Assembly (NCBI GenBank): GCA_002256425.1
Contig: NKIZ01000001.1
Span: forward strand, 1,137,943-1,201,942
From: Alphaproteobacteria bacterium PA2
Lineage (GTDB): Bacteria; Pseudomonadota; Alphaproteobacteria; Caulobacterales; Caulobacteraceae
Direction: 5' to 3'
Length of the DNA stretch: 64,000 bases
In this document: positions 44,916-53,170 of the stretch, piece after piece
How the letters are laid out: each line of letters starts with the position of its first letter
Numbering within the stretch: position 1 is the stretch's first letter
Translations under genes and position numbers: made by a program
The notes under the pieces: model-generated
Told to the model about the DNA's origin: nothing
The model's input: only the letters and a program-made list of their open reading frames with translations
The model's database searches: none

Positions 44916-45509
44916 TCAGGCCTCTTTCAGGGCGGAATTCAGGGCTGACTGGAGCATGTCGAAGGTGACCGAGATCTGCTTCTGCTGGTCTGTGGTCGCC
45001 AGCCCCTGCCGGCTGGAAACCCGCAGACCCTGGTTCACAACCATCAGGAAGGCCGCGTAGTCCCTGGCCTGCGCCGGGCAAAAGCCAGCCTGTGACAACA
45101 GGGTCTCGAAGGCGGACTGGACGTCCATCAGGCGGCGGCCGGCATGGGCGCGCAAGCCTTCGTCGAGGTCCGCAAGCTCGACCACTGAATTCACAAGCAG
45201 GCAGCCCCAGCCGCGTTCCTCGGATGATCTGGCCAGGGACTCCTGCTCGAAGAACCCCCGGAGGGTATCCATGGCGGACCTGCCCGGGGCCTTGGGCGCC
45301 AGGGTGGATATTGTGCGTGCTGCAAACTGGTCGAGACACTCGATGAAGAGTCGACGCTTGTCTCCGAAGGCCGCGTAGAAGCTGCTTCGCCCGATTTCCA
45401 TCCTGCCAAGCAGGTCTGTCAGGCCAGCGCCTTGATAGCCGCGGCTCCAGAAGAGCTTGAGCGCGCGGTCGCGCGCTGTGTCGCGGTCAAACTCAACGGG
45501 GCGAGACAT
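44916..45509 (-). CDS. TetR family transcriptional regulator
   Basis: A 197-residue repressor with an N-terminal helix-turn-helix (ALKLFWSRGYQGAGLTDLLGRMEIGRSSFYAAFGDKRRLF, limits about 17-55) and a C-terminal ligand domain containing GWGCLLVNSVVEL, typical of the AcrR/YxaF-like subgroup. No ribosome site precedes ATG 45509, and the -10 element ends six bases before it, which suggests a leaderless mRNA. It is first in an operon with the Rieske oxygenase and divergent from an MFS transporter. Confidence 0.93.
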   Translation of the reverse strand: MSRPVEFDRDTARDRALKLFWSRGYQGAGLTDLLGRMEIGRSSFYAAFGDKRRLFIECLDQFAARTISTLAPKAPGRSAMDTLRGFFEQESLARSSEERGWGCLLVNSVVELADLDEGLRAHAGRRLMDVQSAFETLLSQAGFCPAQARDYAAFLMVVNQGLRVSSRQGLATTDQQKQISVTFDMLQSALNSALKEA

Positions 45510-45515
45510 GAAGCA

Positions 45516-45543
45516 ATTATAGACTGATCAGTCCATAACTCAA
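45516..45543 (-). promoter_or_regulatory. tetR promoter with embedded palindromic operator
   Basis: On the minus strand a near-consensus housekeeping promoter reads TTGAGT (45538-45543), a 16-base spacer, and TATAAT (45516-45521). Within the spacer lies the perfect 12-base palindrome GACTGATCAGTC (45522-45533), a typical TetR-family operator shape. Binding there would block polymerase, giving autorepression of tetR and the Rieske gene; it may also act on the divergent MFS gene. Confidence 0.7.
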
Positions 45544-45721
45544 GCCAATGGACCCACCGTGTGCTCATCAATCCCGGGAGCTGGTCTCTGTGAGGTCCAA
45601 CCCTTCGCTCATGATGTAGCCAAGCCTTCCCCAATCGCTTCCAGCATGTAGGGTGATGGGAAAATGGGGACTGAACCCCCTTGGATATCGCCTGAAACGA
45701 GCAGGCGTTCGGGAGGACACG

Positions 45722-47011
45722 ATGAATTCGCAAGACAAGACGAGTACGGCTTTGCCCGTTGGTCTGCTGATACTGCTTACCGCGACCAATGCCCTGAACT
45801 TCGTCGACAGGAACCTTCTGTCCAGTTTCGCGAACTTCCTGAAGCCGGAACTGCACCTTACCGACACCCAGTTCGGACTTCTGACAGGTCTGGTTTTCCT
45901 GATCTTCTACGCGGTAGCGGGCCTCTTCATGGGGATGCTGGCCGACCTGACACATCGTCCCAGGCTGGTTGCGGCCGCCATTGCGCTGTGGAGCCTGCTG
46001 ACGGCCGTATCCGGCGCCGCGAAGGGCTTTGTGTCTCTCGCACTTCCCCGGGCCTTGATCGGGATCGGAGAGTCTGCGCTCAGCCCTGCTGCGATCTCGC
46101 TCCTGGCTGACCGTGTCAACCGTACACGCATGGGGCTCGCGACGGCGATCTACTATATGGGCGTGCCACTTGGCACCGGGATTGGACTCCTGGTCGCTGG
46201 GTATCTGGGCCCCGCACTGGGGTGGCGGAACTGCTTCTACGCCATTGGCGCGGTAGGCATTCTTCTTTCCCTGGCCTTTCTCTTTGTCAGGGAGCCCAGG
46301 GTTGTGCAGACATCCGAAGTCGAGAAGCGCCCAAGTCTGGCCTCCCAGATTTCCCACCTGGTCGAGGCTTTGAAGCGGTCGCCATCCCTCGCCGCGACCA
46401 TGGCTGGCGGGGTGGCCCTCCATATCTCGGTGGGAGCCGCGCAGTTCGATCAGCTCTGGTTTGTTGCCGAGCGGGGTTTCGACAAGGCCGAAATTGCCAG
46501 ACTGGCCGGATACATAACCGTCATTGCCGGCGTATCCGGCAATCTGTTCGGCGGCCTGGTTGGCGACTGGTGGCAGAAGAACATGAAGTCAGGGCGCCCC
46601 ATGCTGATGGCCTGCCTCATGGTGGTCCTGATCCCGGCGGCCGTCCTCTACCGGCTGTCTTCACCCGGATCGGCGCTCTTCTATGTTGGAATGGGTATCG
46701 GGGTGTTCCAGCTGGCGGCCTTCTACGGTCCGACATTCTCGACCGTTCAGGATCTGGCTCCAGTCCGCGCCAGGGCGACGGTGACGGCTTTCTACATCCT
46801 TTGTCTGAACGTCATTGGTCTGGGGATAGGCAATACAGGCATGGGCATTGTGGTGGATCATCTGCGCAGCATTGGCGAACCTCAGCCCTACACCATCGCG
46901 ATCATCATCTTCATTTGCGTCTCGGCCCTCGCGGTTCCCGCCTTCTACCTTGCCGGCATATGGTCCAAGCGCGACCGGGCCAGTCTGGAGGACGCCGGGG
47001 CCCAGGCCTAG
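45722..47011 (+). CDS. MFS transporter (spinster-like)
   Basis: A 429-residue, twelve-segment major facilitator superfamily transporter. The start is ATG 45722 (MNSQDKTSTALPVGLLILL), preceded by GGGAGGACACG; an in-frame ATG at 45653 gives a hydrophilic extension without support. Motifs include NFVDRNLLSSFANFLKPEL in segment 1, GMLADLTHRPRLVAAAIALW (loop 2-3, motif A) and GIGESALSPAAISLLAD, typical of the spinster-like group that carries organic acids or lipids. Divergence from tetR suggests joint control, so it may import or export the compound handled by the Rieske oxygenase. Confidence 0.92.
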   Translation: MNSQDKTSTALPVGLLILLTATNALNFVDRNLLSSFANFLKPELHLTDTQFGLLTGLVFLIFYAVAGLFMGMLADLTHRPRLVAAAIALWSLLTAVSGAAKGFVSLALPRALIGIGESALSPAAISLLADRVNRTRMGLATAIYYMGVPLGTGIGLLVAGYLGPALGWRNCFYAIGAVGILLSLAFLFVREPRVVQTSEVEKRPSLASQISHLVEALKRSPSLAATMAGGVALHISVGAAQFDQLWFVAERGFDKAEIARLAGYITVIAGVSGNLFGGLVGDWWQKNMKSGRPMLMACLMVVLIPAAVLYRLSSPGSALFYVGMGIGVFQLAAFYGPTFSTVQDLAPVRARATVTAFYILCLNVIGLGIGNTGMGIVVDHLRSIGEPQPYTIAIIIFICVSALAVPAFYLAGIWSKRDRASLEDAGAQA

Positions 47012-48705
47012 GCCAGTATGGCTTCCAGGCTCCGCAGCAGGTCGTCGGGTCGAATGGGCTTGGCGACAAAGGCGTCGCATCCAGCTGCTTCTGCATCCTG
47101 GCGATGGGTGGACAGAGCGTTAGCACTCAGCATGGCGATCGGCGTGCGGGAGCGAGCTTCCGTCTGTTCCAGTTCCCGGATGGCGCGGGTCGCCGCAAGG
47201 CCATCCATCACGGGCATCTGCATATCCATCAGGACCAGGTCGAAGGCCTGCTCGCGGAAGGCGGCTACAGCCTGCCGTCCATCCTCGGCGGTCGTCAGAT
47301 TCACGCCATAGGGCTCCAGGATCATCGAAACGATCTTGCGGTTGCCGGCATTGTCCTCCGCCAGCAGGATGTTCAGGGGTGCAGCCGCGGCGCCTATGCT
47401 CGATGTCGTTTCCGACGTCGTTCTGACGTTTCCATCCAGCAGTGTCCTCGCCAGCGGAAGGCGGACTTCGAACTGGCTGCCGCGACCCGGTGCGGACTCG
47501 ATCGAGATGGTCCCGCCCTGCAATTCGACCAGGGATTTCACAATAGAAAGGCCAAGTCCCGAACCCCCATGAAGGCGTGTCGTGGAGCCGTCGGCCTGCT
47601 CAAACCGCTGGAACAGCCGGTTTTGTGTCGCCGCGTCAAAGCCGGGCCCGGTGTCCTTGACCAGGATTTTAAGGCCTGGAGGATCGGGGAAATCACCACA
47701 TGTGACCCTGACCTCAAGCCCGCCGGTCTCCGTGAATTTCACGGCGTTGGACACGAGGTTTGAGACGATCTGCCTCAAACGTATGGAGTCACCCAGATAG
47801 GCTCCCCTGGCGGCGTCATCCACGGTCACGCTGAAGGTCAGGCCTTTATTCCTTGCGCCCGTCGCCATCAGGTTCGCCGCCGCGTGGACCTCTGTCGCAA
47901 GGTCGAAGGGCTCAATTTCGATATGCAGCTTGCCGGCTTCGATCTTGGACAGGTCGAGAATGTCGCTCAGCAACCGCTCCAGGGTCTCGCTGGATCCGCG
48001 GATCAGATCGACCATGCCCTGTTGCCGGCCTGTAAGGCGGGTTCTCGCCAGCAACTCGGACACGCCAATCACGCCATTCAGGGGTGTCCGGATCTCGTGA
48101 CTCATATTGGCGAGGAACTGGGTCTTCATTTCCTCTGATTGCTCGGCCTGGTTCTTCAGGTGCTGGGCTTGGGCCTGGGCTGCGGCCAGGACTTCAGACT
48201 GGCCTCTGGTCCGCGAAGCGGCGAACCATCCCCCAAGGGCAGGTCCACTCAGGAGGAAGGCCAGGGAGACCGACAGGGGAGGGACATTGTTCGCCATGAG
48301 GATCAGGGCGCCACCGACCAGGGTCACAATGGAGGCGCCGGCCGCCCGGCCTGTCGGCGTCAGCATCGGAAAGGCCGCCAGCATGGTCGAGATATAATAG
48401 ATCTGCTCCCGGTCGCCGACATAGACCCCGTGAAGGGTGATGTTCAGGGTGACAAGACCGACCATGGCGACCATCCAGGCCTCTGTGGCCCCTGGACCGC
48501 CCTTCCTGAGATGAAACCGGGCAGCAATGGCGATCACGGCGCTGGTCATGGCGACGCAATACATAAGCAGCCTCTTGCCCGGGGGCAGGACCGCCAGATG
48601 GGCCGCTGATATCAACAGATAGTAGATCGCCGCCACGAGCGCGAAGGTCCGCGCTGTCGCCTTCTGCTCTTCCCTGAGCATGGCGTCAGGTGGCGGCTGG
48701 TGCAT
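47008..48705 (-). CDS. Hybrid sensor histidine kinase / response regulator
   Basis: A 565-residue membrane kinase. About six N-terminal transmembrane segments (to residue about 175) make a membrane-embedded sensor without a periplasmic domain. A coiled-coil linker leads to HisKA (FLANMSHEIRTPLNGVIGVSEL, phosphoacceptor His near 204), then a complete ATPase domain with N-box (VSNLVSNAVKF), G boxes (VKDTGPGFD, GGSGLGLSIVKSLV) and a C-terminal receiver with ILLAEDNAGN and LVLMDMQMPVMDG. Signal and downstream partner are unknown. Its stop shares CTAG with the convergent MFS stop. Confidence 0.93.
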   Translation of the reverse strand: MHQPPPDAMLREEQKATARTFALVAAIYYLLISAAHLAVLPPGKRLLMYCVAMTSAVIAIAARFHLRKGGPGATEAWMVAMVGLVTLNITLHGVYVGDREQIYYISTMLAAFPMLTPTGRAAGASIVTLVGGALILMANNVPPLSVSLAFLLSGPALGGWFAASRTRGQSEVLAAAQAQAQHLKNQAEQSEEMKTQFLANMSHEIRTPLNGVIGVSELLARTRLTGRQQGMVDLIRGSSETLERLLSDILDLSKIEAGKLHIEIEPFDLATEVHAAANLMATGARNKGLTFSVTVDDAARGAYLGDSIRLRQIVSNLVSNAVKFTETGGLEVRVTCGDFPDPPGLKILVKDTGPGFDAATQNRLFQRFEQADGSTTRLHGGSGLGLSIVKSLVELQGGTISIESAPGRGSQFEVRLPLARTLLDGNVRTTSETTSSIGAAAAPLNILLAEDNAGNRKIVSMILEPYGVNLTTAEDGRQAVAAFREQAFDLVLMDMQMPVMDGLAATRAIRELEQTEARSRTPIAMLSANALSTHRQDAEAAGCDAFVAKPIRPDDLLRSLEAILA

Positions 48706-48840
48706 CCCCGTGACTCATCCTCCGGGCGGTTGTGGCTGTCGATCTCATCACCGAGCCGAACATGGTTCGGGCAAGTACGCAACCAAGGGGTACCGTGCGG
48801 GTGGTGTGGCTCAGCGACGCACGGAGCTCAGCCCATCCCA

Positions 48841-48871
48841 AAGCAAAACGCCCGCCGTTTCCGGCGGGCGT
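48841..48871 (-). terminator. Rho-independent terminator of ctrA
   Basis: On the minus strand, arms ACGCCCGCCG / CGGCGGGCGT close a four-base loop (48848-48871) and are followed by TTTTGCTT. It lies 30 bases past the ctrA stop, a good distance for an intrinsic terminator. Confidence 0.85.
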
Positions 48872-48900
48872 CTGCAAGTTCAGTGAACCGTGGGGCCTGT

Positions 48901-49596
48901 TCAGGCGGCGACCTGGTTTTCCGAGGGATCACGAAGGACGTATCCGCGGCCCCAGACGGTTTCTATGTGGTGGCGACCTTCAGCGGCGGCGGCCAGCTTC
49001 TTGCGAAGCTTGCAGATGAAGACGTCGATGATCTTCAGTTCAGGCTCGTCCATGCCGCCATAGAGGTGGTTGAGGAACATTTCCTTGGTCAGGGTCGTAC
49101 CCTTGCGCAGGGAGAGCAGCTCCAGCATCTGGTATTCCTTGCCGGTCAGGTGAACGCGGTTGTTGTTCACTTCGACGGTCTTGGCGTCGAGATTGACCAG
49201 GATGTCGCCGGTGCGGATGACCGACTGGGCGTGGCCCTTGGAGCGACGGATCACCGCGTGGATGCGGGCGATCAGTTCGTCCTTGTGGAAAGGCTTGGTC
49301 ATGTAGTCGTCGGCGCCGCCGCCGAGGGTCTTGACCTTGGTGTCGATCTCGGCCGAACCCGAAAGGATCATGATCGGCGTGTTGATCTTCGCCACCCGGA
49401 GGGTGCGGAGCACATCCATGCCGCTCATGTCGGGCAGGTTGAGGTCCAGAAGGATCAGGTCGTAGTCGTAAATCTTACCCAGATCGACGCCCTCTTCTCC
49501 GAGGTCCGTCGTATAGATATTGAAACCTTCCGACTTGAGCATCAATTCGATGCTCTGCGCAGTAGCGCTGTCGTCCTCGATCAACAATACGCGCAT
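48901..49596 (-). CDS. ctrA: Cell-cycle response regulator CtrA
   Basis: CtrA is the master OmpR-type regulator of the alphaproteobacterial cell cycle: it represses replication initiation and activates division, pilus and early flagellar genes. The 231-residue product is unmistakable from [20 protein letters not shown] onward. Phosphorylatable Asp51 is in [13 protein letters not shown], the receiver Lys in [10 protein letters not shown], and the winged-helix DNA-binding domain contains [20 protein letters not shown] and [15 protein letters not shown]. The C terminus ends Ala-Ala, as needed for ClpXP proteolysis. ATG 49596 has AGGAGG five bases upstream; the TTG one codon earlier is not needed. 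Upstream lie CtrA half-sites and clustered GANTC sites. Confidence 0.98.
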   Translation of the reverse strand: MRVLLIEDDSATAQSIELMLKSEGFNIYTTDLGEEGVDLGKIYDYDLILLDLNLPDMSGMDVLRTLRVAKINTPIMILSGSAEIDTKVKTLGGGADDYMTKPFHKDELIARIHAVIRRSKGHAQSVIRTGDILVNLDAKTVEVNNNRVHLTGKEYQMLELLSLRKGTTLTKEMFLNHLYGGMDEPELKIIDVFICKLRKKLAAAAEGRHHIETVWGRGYVLRDPSENQVAA

Positions 49597-49679
49597 CAAA
49601 TCCTCCTAGGCCGCCCGCGCCGATATTTACAAGGATCCCCCAAGAATCCCTGCGAACCCGCTGCTAGATTGCCAGCGAG

Positions 49680-49727
49680 TTAATTTAAGACCGGTTAATG
49701 ATGAAGGGTCTCTGTGCGAATCGTTAA
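49680..49727 (-). promoter_or_regulatory. Cluster of TTAA half-sites upstream of ctrA
   Basis: TTAA occurs at 49680-49683, 49685-49688, 49695-49698 and 49724-49727, 84 to 131 bases before the ctrA start. On the minus strand one pair reads TTAACCGGTCTTAA, which is one base shorter than the CtrA TTAA-N7-TTAA consensus. CtrA autoregulates its promoters in Caulobacter, so these are candidate autoregulatory contacts, with the caveat of the imperfect spacing. Confidence 0.4.
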
Positions 49728-49788
49728 CTCGGTTCGGGATTCGCCAGCAAGAGTCGGAGTGAATCGGTGGACTCACGGCTGTTGAATC
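49718..49788. promoter_or_regulatory. Six clustered GANTC (CcrM methylation) sites in the ctrA upstream region
   Basis: GANTC occurs at 49718, 49738, 49751, 49761, 49770 and 49784, with a seventh at 49644. Six sites in 71 bases is far above the roughly one per 256 expected by chance. In Caulobacter the adenine methyltransferase CcrM and the regulator GcrA use GANTC to time ctrA transcription. The rest of the 320-base region between ctrA and the next gene (49597-49916) holds the TTAA half-sites and no gene I can support. Confidence 0.6.
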
Positions 49789-49916
49789 TTTTGTGATTGG
49801 ACAGATGTGGCGAACAGCGGTCGCGCCTTCGCCACATTCCAAGCGCGATTTCCCGGTAACGGTCGGTCAAAGTGATTAGGGTATGACCATGTCCGGTAAT
49901 CTGCGGAGATTTTGCG

Positions 49917-50162
49917 ATGTTTGCTTCTGAATGGCCCGCCATGGCCGAGGCCGGCGCCGGACTGTCTGACGCGGAAGATGCGGCTGAGGCGGCGCGCCAC
50001 GCCCCGAGTGAGCGGGCAAGGGCCCCGCGATTTGATATTGCCGATGATATCCGTCGCAGGCCGGTTACCTATTTCGGCTTCGGCGTTCTGATGGGCTTCG
50101 GGCTTGGCTTGCTGTTTCAGCAGGCCGGGCGGGAGAATCTTCACGCGGAGTTAAGGGCGTAG
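49917..50162 (+). CDS. Small membrane protein upstream of fliI
   Basis: An 81-residue protein with an acidic, Ala-rich N terminus (MAEAGAGLSDAEDAAEAARH), a basic stretch DIRRRPVTYFG and one glycine-rich hydrophobic segment, VLMGFGLGLLF, near the C terminus, resembling the short membrane anchors of DUF883-like proteins. I do not recognise it beyond that. It reads toward fliI, ending about 48 bases before it, so it may lead the fliIJ transcript. Codon use looks coding. Confidence 0.65.
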   Translation: MFASEWPAMAEAGAGLSDAEDAAEAARHAPSERARAPRFDIADDIRRRPVTYFGFGVLMGFGLGLLFQQAGRENLHAELRA

Positions 50163-50210
50163 GGCCGACTCTGGAGGGGTCGCGAGTCAGGTCGATCTCG
50201 CCCCCGGAGT

Positions 50211-51557
50211 TTGCGTCCCTTGCAAAGCCTCGTCGCCGCTGTCGAGCACCTTGATCCCCTGACCGTTTCGGGTCGGGTCGCAGCGGTCAACGGCCTGCTG
50301 ATCGAGGCCCGGGGCGGCCTCACCAGACTTTCAATCGGGTCCCGCGCTGAAATCCTGAGGCGCGGTGACAAGCCACTGGCGGCGGAAGTTGTCGGATTCC
50401 GCGATTCCCGGGCCCTCCTCATGCCATTTGGTCCCGTCGAGGGCGTCGCCCCTGGGGCTGAAATCCGCATTGATAACCTGGGCTCGGCGGTCCATCCCAC
50501 CAAGGCCTGGCTGGGGCGGATCATCGACGCCTTTGGCCAGCCCATAGACGGCCTTGGACCCTTGCCACAGGGGCTGGCCGGTTACCCCTTGAGGGCTGCA
50601 CCGCCGGCCGCCCATGCCCGCGGAAGGGTGGGCGAGCGCCTGGATCTGGGCGTCCGCGCCATGAACGTCTTCACCACCTGTTGCCGAGGTCAGCGCCTGG
50701 GCGTCTTTGCAGGCTCTGGCGTCGGCAAGTCGGTGCTGCTTTCCATGCTGGCCAAGCAGGCCGACTGCGACGCTGTTGTCGTGGGGTTGATCGGCGAGCG
50801 GGGCCGGGAAGTTCGTGAATTCATAGAAGAGACCCTGGGTCCGGAGGGCCTGAAGCGCGCCATTGTCGTGGTCGCGACCTCTGATGAGCCGGCGCTGAAG
50901 CGCCGCCAGGCAGCCTACATGACCCTGGCCATCGCCGAGTATCTTCGCGATCAGGACATGGAAGTCCTGTGCCTGATGGACTCCGTCACACGCTTCGCCA
51001 TGGCACAGCGGGAAATCGGTCTTGCCGCCGGCGAGCCGCCCACGACCAAGGGCTACACCCCGACAGTCTTTACAGAACTGCCCAAGCTGCTTGAGCGGGC
51101 CGGCCCCGGCCCCATTCGTTCAGACGGAACGACAGCGGGTCCCATCACCGGCCTGTTTACGGTGCTGGTTGATGGTGATGACCACAACGAGCCCATTGCG
51201 GACGCGGTCCGGGGTATCCTCGATGGCCACATTGTCATGGAGCGGGCGATCGCCGAACGCGGCCGCTTCCCGGCCATCAATGTCTTGAAATCAATCAGCC
51301 GGACCATGCCAGGCTGTCACGAGCCGCACGAACGCGAAATCGTCAAGAACGCCCGCCAGACCCTCTCAGCCTACGCCAATATGGAAGAGCTGATCCGCAT
51401 TGGCGCTTACCGCGCTGGCGCAGATCCCCAGGTCGATCGCGCCATTCAATTGAACCCTGCCCTGGAAGGCTTCCTCAGCCAGGACAAGGATGAGGCTACA
51501 AGCTTGCCCGACAGCTTTGAAAGTCTGGCGCGTATCCTGATGGGTGAAGCGGCGTGA
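50211..51557 (+). CDS. fliI: Flagellum-specific ATPase FliI
   Basis: FliI is the hexameric ATPase that powers unfolding and loading of substrates into the flagellar type III export gate. The 448-residue product has the beta-barrel N terminus, Walker [34 protein letters not shown], Walker [26 protein letters not shown] and the C-terminal FLSQDKDE region. No ATG is available; TTG 50211 is the farthest upstream and TTG 50220 has GGAG ten bases before it, which may be the real start. The stop overlaps fliJ. Confidence 0.96.
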   Translation: MRPLQSLVAAVEHLDPLTVSGRVAAVNGLLIEARGGLTRLSIGSRAEILRRGDKPLAAEVVGFRDSRALLMPFGPVEGVAPGAEIRIDNLGSAVHPTKAWLGRIIDAFGQPIDGLGPLPQGLAGYPLRAAPPAAHARGRVGERLDLGVRAMNVFTTCCRGQRLGVFAGSGVGKSVLLSMLAKQADCDAVVVGLIGERGREVREFIEETLGPEGLKRAIVVVATSDEPALKRRQAAYMTLAIAEYLRDQDMEVLCLMDSVTRFAMAQREIGLAAGEPPTTKGYTPTVFTELPKLLERAGPGPIRSDGTTAGPITGLFTVLVDGDDHNEPIADAVRGILDGHIVMERAIAERGRFPAINVLKSISRTMPGCHEPHEREIVKNARQTLSAYANMEELIRIGAYRAGADPQVDRAIQLNPALEGFLSQDKDEATSLPDSFESLARILMGEAA

Positions 51558-51970
51558 GTTGGACTGACAGCCTGATCAAACTGGCCGGTTACGAGGTCGA
51601 GGTCCTGCAGAAGCGGCTGTCAGAGGTGGTCGATCGCCGCCTCCAGGCCGAAATGCGCCTGGTCATGCTGGAGGCGGAGGGTGAGTCAGAAGCCCTGCAC
51701 GCCAGACAGAACCCTGAAGCTGCCCAGTATCATATGGCCTTTGTCGAGGGCCTGAGGGCGCGCAAGGCCATCGCCCAGATCGACATTGACCGCATTCTCC
51801 TGGAGGAGGCGGGCGCCCGCGACGTTCTGGCCCTGGCCTTTGAAGAGCAGAAAAAATACGAGCAGGTGGCCGAGGCCCAGCGGCTCGATCGGCTCAGGAC
51901 GGCAAACCGCCTCGAAACCGCAGCCATGGACGAGATGGGATTGCGGAGGACGGCGAGGGCAGGGCGCTGA
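51554..51970 (+). CDS. fliJ: Flagellar export protein FliJ
   Basis: A 138-residue, mostly helical coiled-coil protein (long Arg/Glu/Ala-rich stretches such as [21 protein letters not shown]) in the fliJ position. FliJ escorts chaperones and occupies the centre of the FliI hexamer. Sequence conservation in this family is weak, so the call rests on size, coiled-coil character and its GTG start overlapping the fliI stop by four bases (GTGA). Confidence 0.85.
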   Translation: MSWTDSLIKLAGYEVEVLQKRLSEVVDRRLQAEMRLVMLEAEGESEALHARQNPEAAQYHMAFVEGLRARKAIAQIDIDRILLEEAGARDVLALAFEEQKKYEQVAEAQRLDRLRTANRLETAAMDEMGLRRTARAGR

Positions 51971-53046
51971 TGTCGGGAAGGCTTGATCGACGGGCCGTGC
52001 TGGGTGGTCTTACGGCCCTGGCCGGCTGTGACAGATTGAAGCCTGCTGAGGCCAAGGCTGCAACCCAGGTTTCACCCCCGCCCCCTCCGCTGAAGAGCCT
52101 TGTCCCCTTCCGTATCGGAACCTGCGTGCAGGCAGCCCAGATGGCTGACCCTGTGTGGGCGGCGCTGGCCACCCAGAACTGCAACCAGCTGACCCCCGAG
52201 TGGGAAATGAAGATGGAGTACATCGTCGGCGACGATGGGAGACTTCGCTTCGACCGCGGCGACGCGATTTTCGACTTCGCCCGCCGCAACGGCATCAGTC
52301 TCTATGGAACAACCCTGGTCTGGTACGTCCAGAAGCCTAAATGGTTCGAGCAATTGCCCCCTGACAGGGCCAGCTTTGGTCAGGCCTACGACACCTACAT
52401 CCGCAAGGTCATGCAGCGCTATCAAGGCGCTGTCGGGTGGGACGTCGTCAATGAGGCCGTGTCCGAGGACGGCAAGGGCTGGCGCGAAAGCCTCTGGGCT
52501 GAACGGCTGGGCGACCTCGACCACATGGTCCGGGCCTTCAAGGTGGCGCGCGAGACCGATCCCGAAACGGTGCTCTTCCTGAACGACTACAATCTGGAAA
52601 ACATGCCCGAGAAACTGGATACCTTCCAGAAGCTGCTGGATCGGCTTTTGAGCGCAGGAGCCCCCGTAGGCGGCATTGGCACCCAGTGCCATATTGCAGC
52701 TGACCTGGCGCCCGGCGTCTATACGAAGACCCTTGAGACCCTCGCCCGGTTTGGCCTGCCGATCCATGTGTCGGAACTGGATGTCTCCCTGGTCAGGTCA
52801 GAGAAGAAATTCGCTTCCCCCGAGGCCAGACGGGTGGCGCAATCGGCCGTATTCACGGAAGCGGCCCACGCCTTCTCGGCCCTGCCAATGGCGCAGCAGT
52901 TTGCCTTCACCCTTTGGGGACTCCGCGACAGCGACAGCTGGCTGCACTCTGAAAATGCACAGGATTCCCCCAGCGCGTTTGACGCTGAAGGTCAGGCTAA
53001 TCCAGCGGCTGGCGCCTTGGCCAAGGGCTTTGGCTGGAAGGGTTGA
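51970..53046 (+). CDS. Endo-1,4-beta-xylanase, glycoside hydrolase family 10
   Basis: A 358-residue GH10 enzyme cleaving internal beta-1,4 bonds in xylan. The acid/base Glu is in WDVVNEAVSEDG (about residue 162) and the nucleophile Glu in IHVSELDVSL (about 269); substrate-site motifs include NQLTPEWEMKMEY and GTTLVWYVQKP. The N terminus has an Arg-rich start and LTALAGC, a lipobox, so the enzyme is probably a lipoprotein. Its ATG overlaps the fliJ stop by one base (TGATG), an unexpected coupling of a plant-polymer hydrolase to flagellar export genes. Confidence 0.93.
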   Translation: MSGRLDRRAVLGGLTALAGCDRLKPAEAKAATQVSPPPPPLKSLVPFRIGTCVQAAQMADPVWAALATQNCNQLTPEWEMKMEYIVGDDGRLRFDRGDAIFDFARRNGISLYGTTLVWYVQKPKWFEQLPPDRASFGQAYDTYIRKVMQRYQGAVGWDVVNEAVSEDGKGWRESLWAERLGDLDHMVRAFKVARETDPETVLFLNDYNLENMPEKLDTFQKLLDRLLSAGAPVGGIGTQCHIAADLAPGVYTKTLETLARFGLPIHVSELDVSLVRSEKKFASPEARRVAQSAVFTEAAHAFSALPMAQQFAFTLWGLRDSDSWLHSENAQDSPSAFDAEGQANPAAGALAKGFGWKG

Positions 53047-53058
53047 GGCCCGACCCAA

Positions 53059-53170
53059 GAGCGCGTTCCCTTTAGACGGAATCGTCTAAAGGGTAAAACT
53101 GCGCTCTGATTCAAAGGCTTAGAGCACGCTTATCGCGATAACTGGTTCCCACTTATCGCGGCGGGCTCTA
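53059..53170. repeat. Two-hairpin intergenic repeat, copy 2
   Basis: The reverse complement of this stretch matches the element at 21443-21556: GATAAGTGGGAACCAGTTATC flanked by AGAGC-type arms, then CTTTAGACG / CGTCTAAAG and outer GCGC arms. It lies between two convergent genes, the xylanase and phzF-like gene, and the stop codon of the latter (53168-53170) falls in the terminal CTAGAGC of the repeat. It may act as a bidirectional terminator here. Confidence 0.8.

Noticed and set aside
45419..46423. 334-codon minus-strand frame across the tetR start and MFS gene
   Set aside because: It crosses the mapped tetR promoter and lies antisense to transmembrane-coding sequence; composition is not protein-like.
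46222..47763. 513-codon plus-strand frame overlapping the MFS gene and hybrid kinase
   Set aside because: It is out of frame with the MFS gene and antisense to the kinase; no motif or ribosome site.
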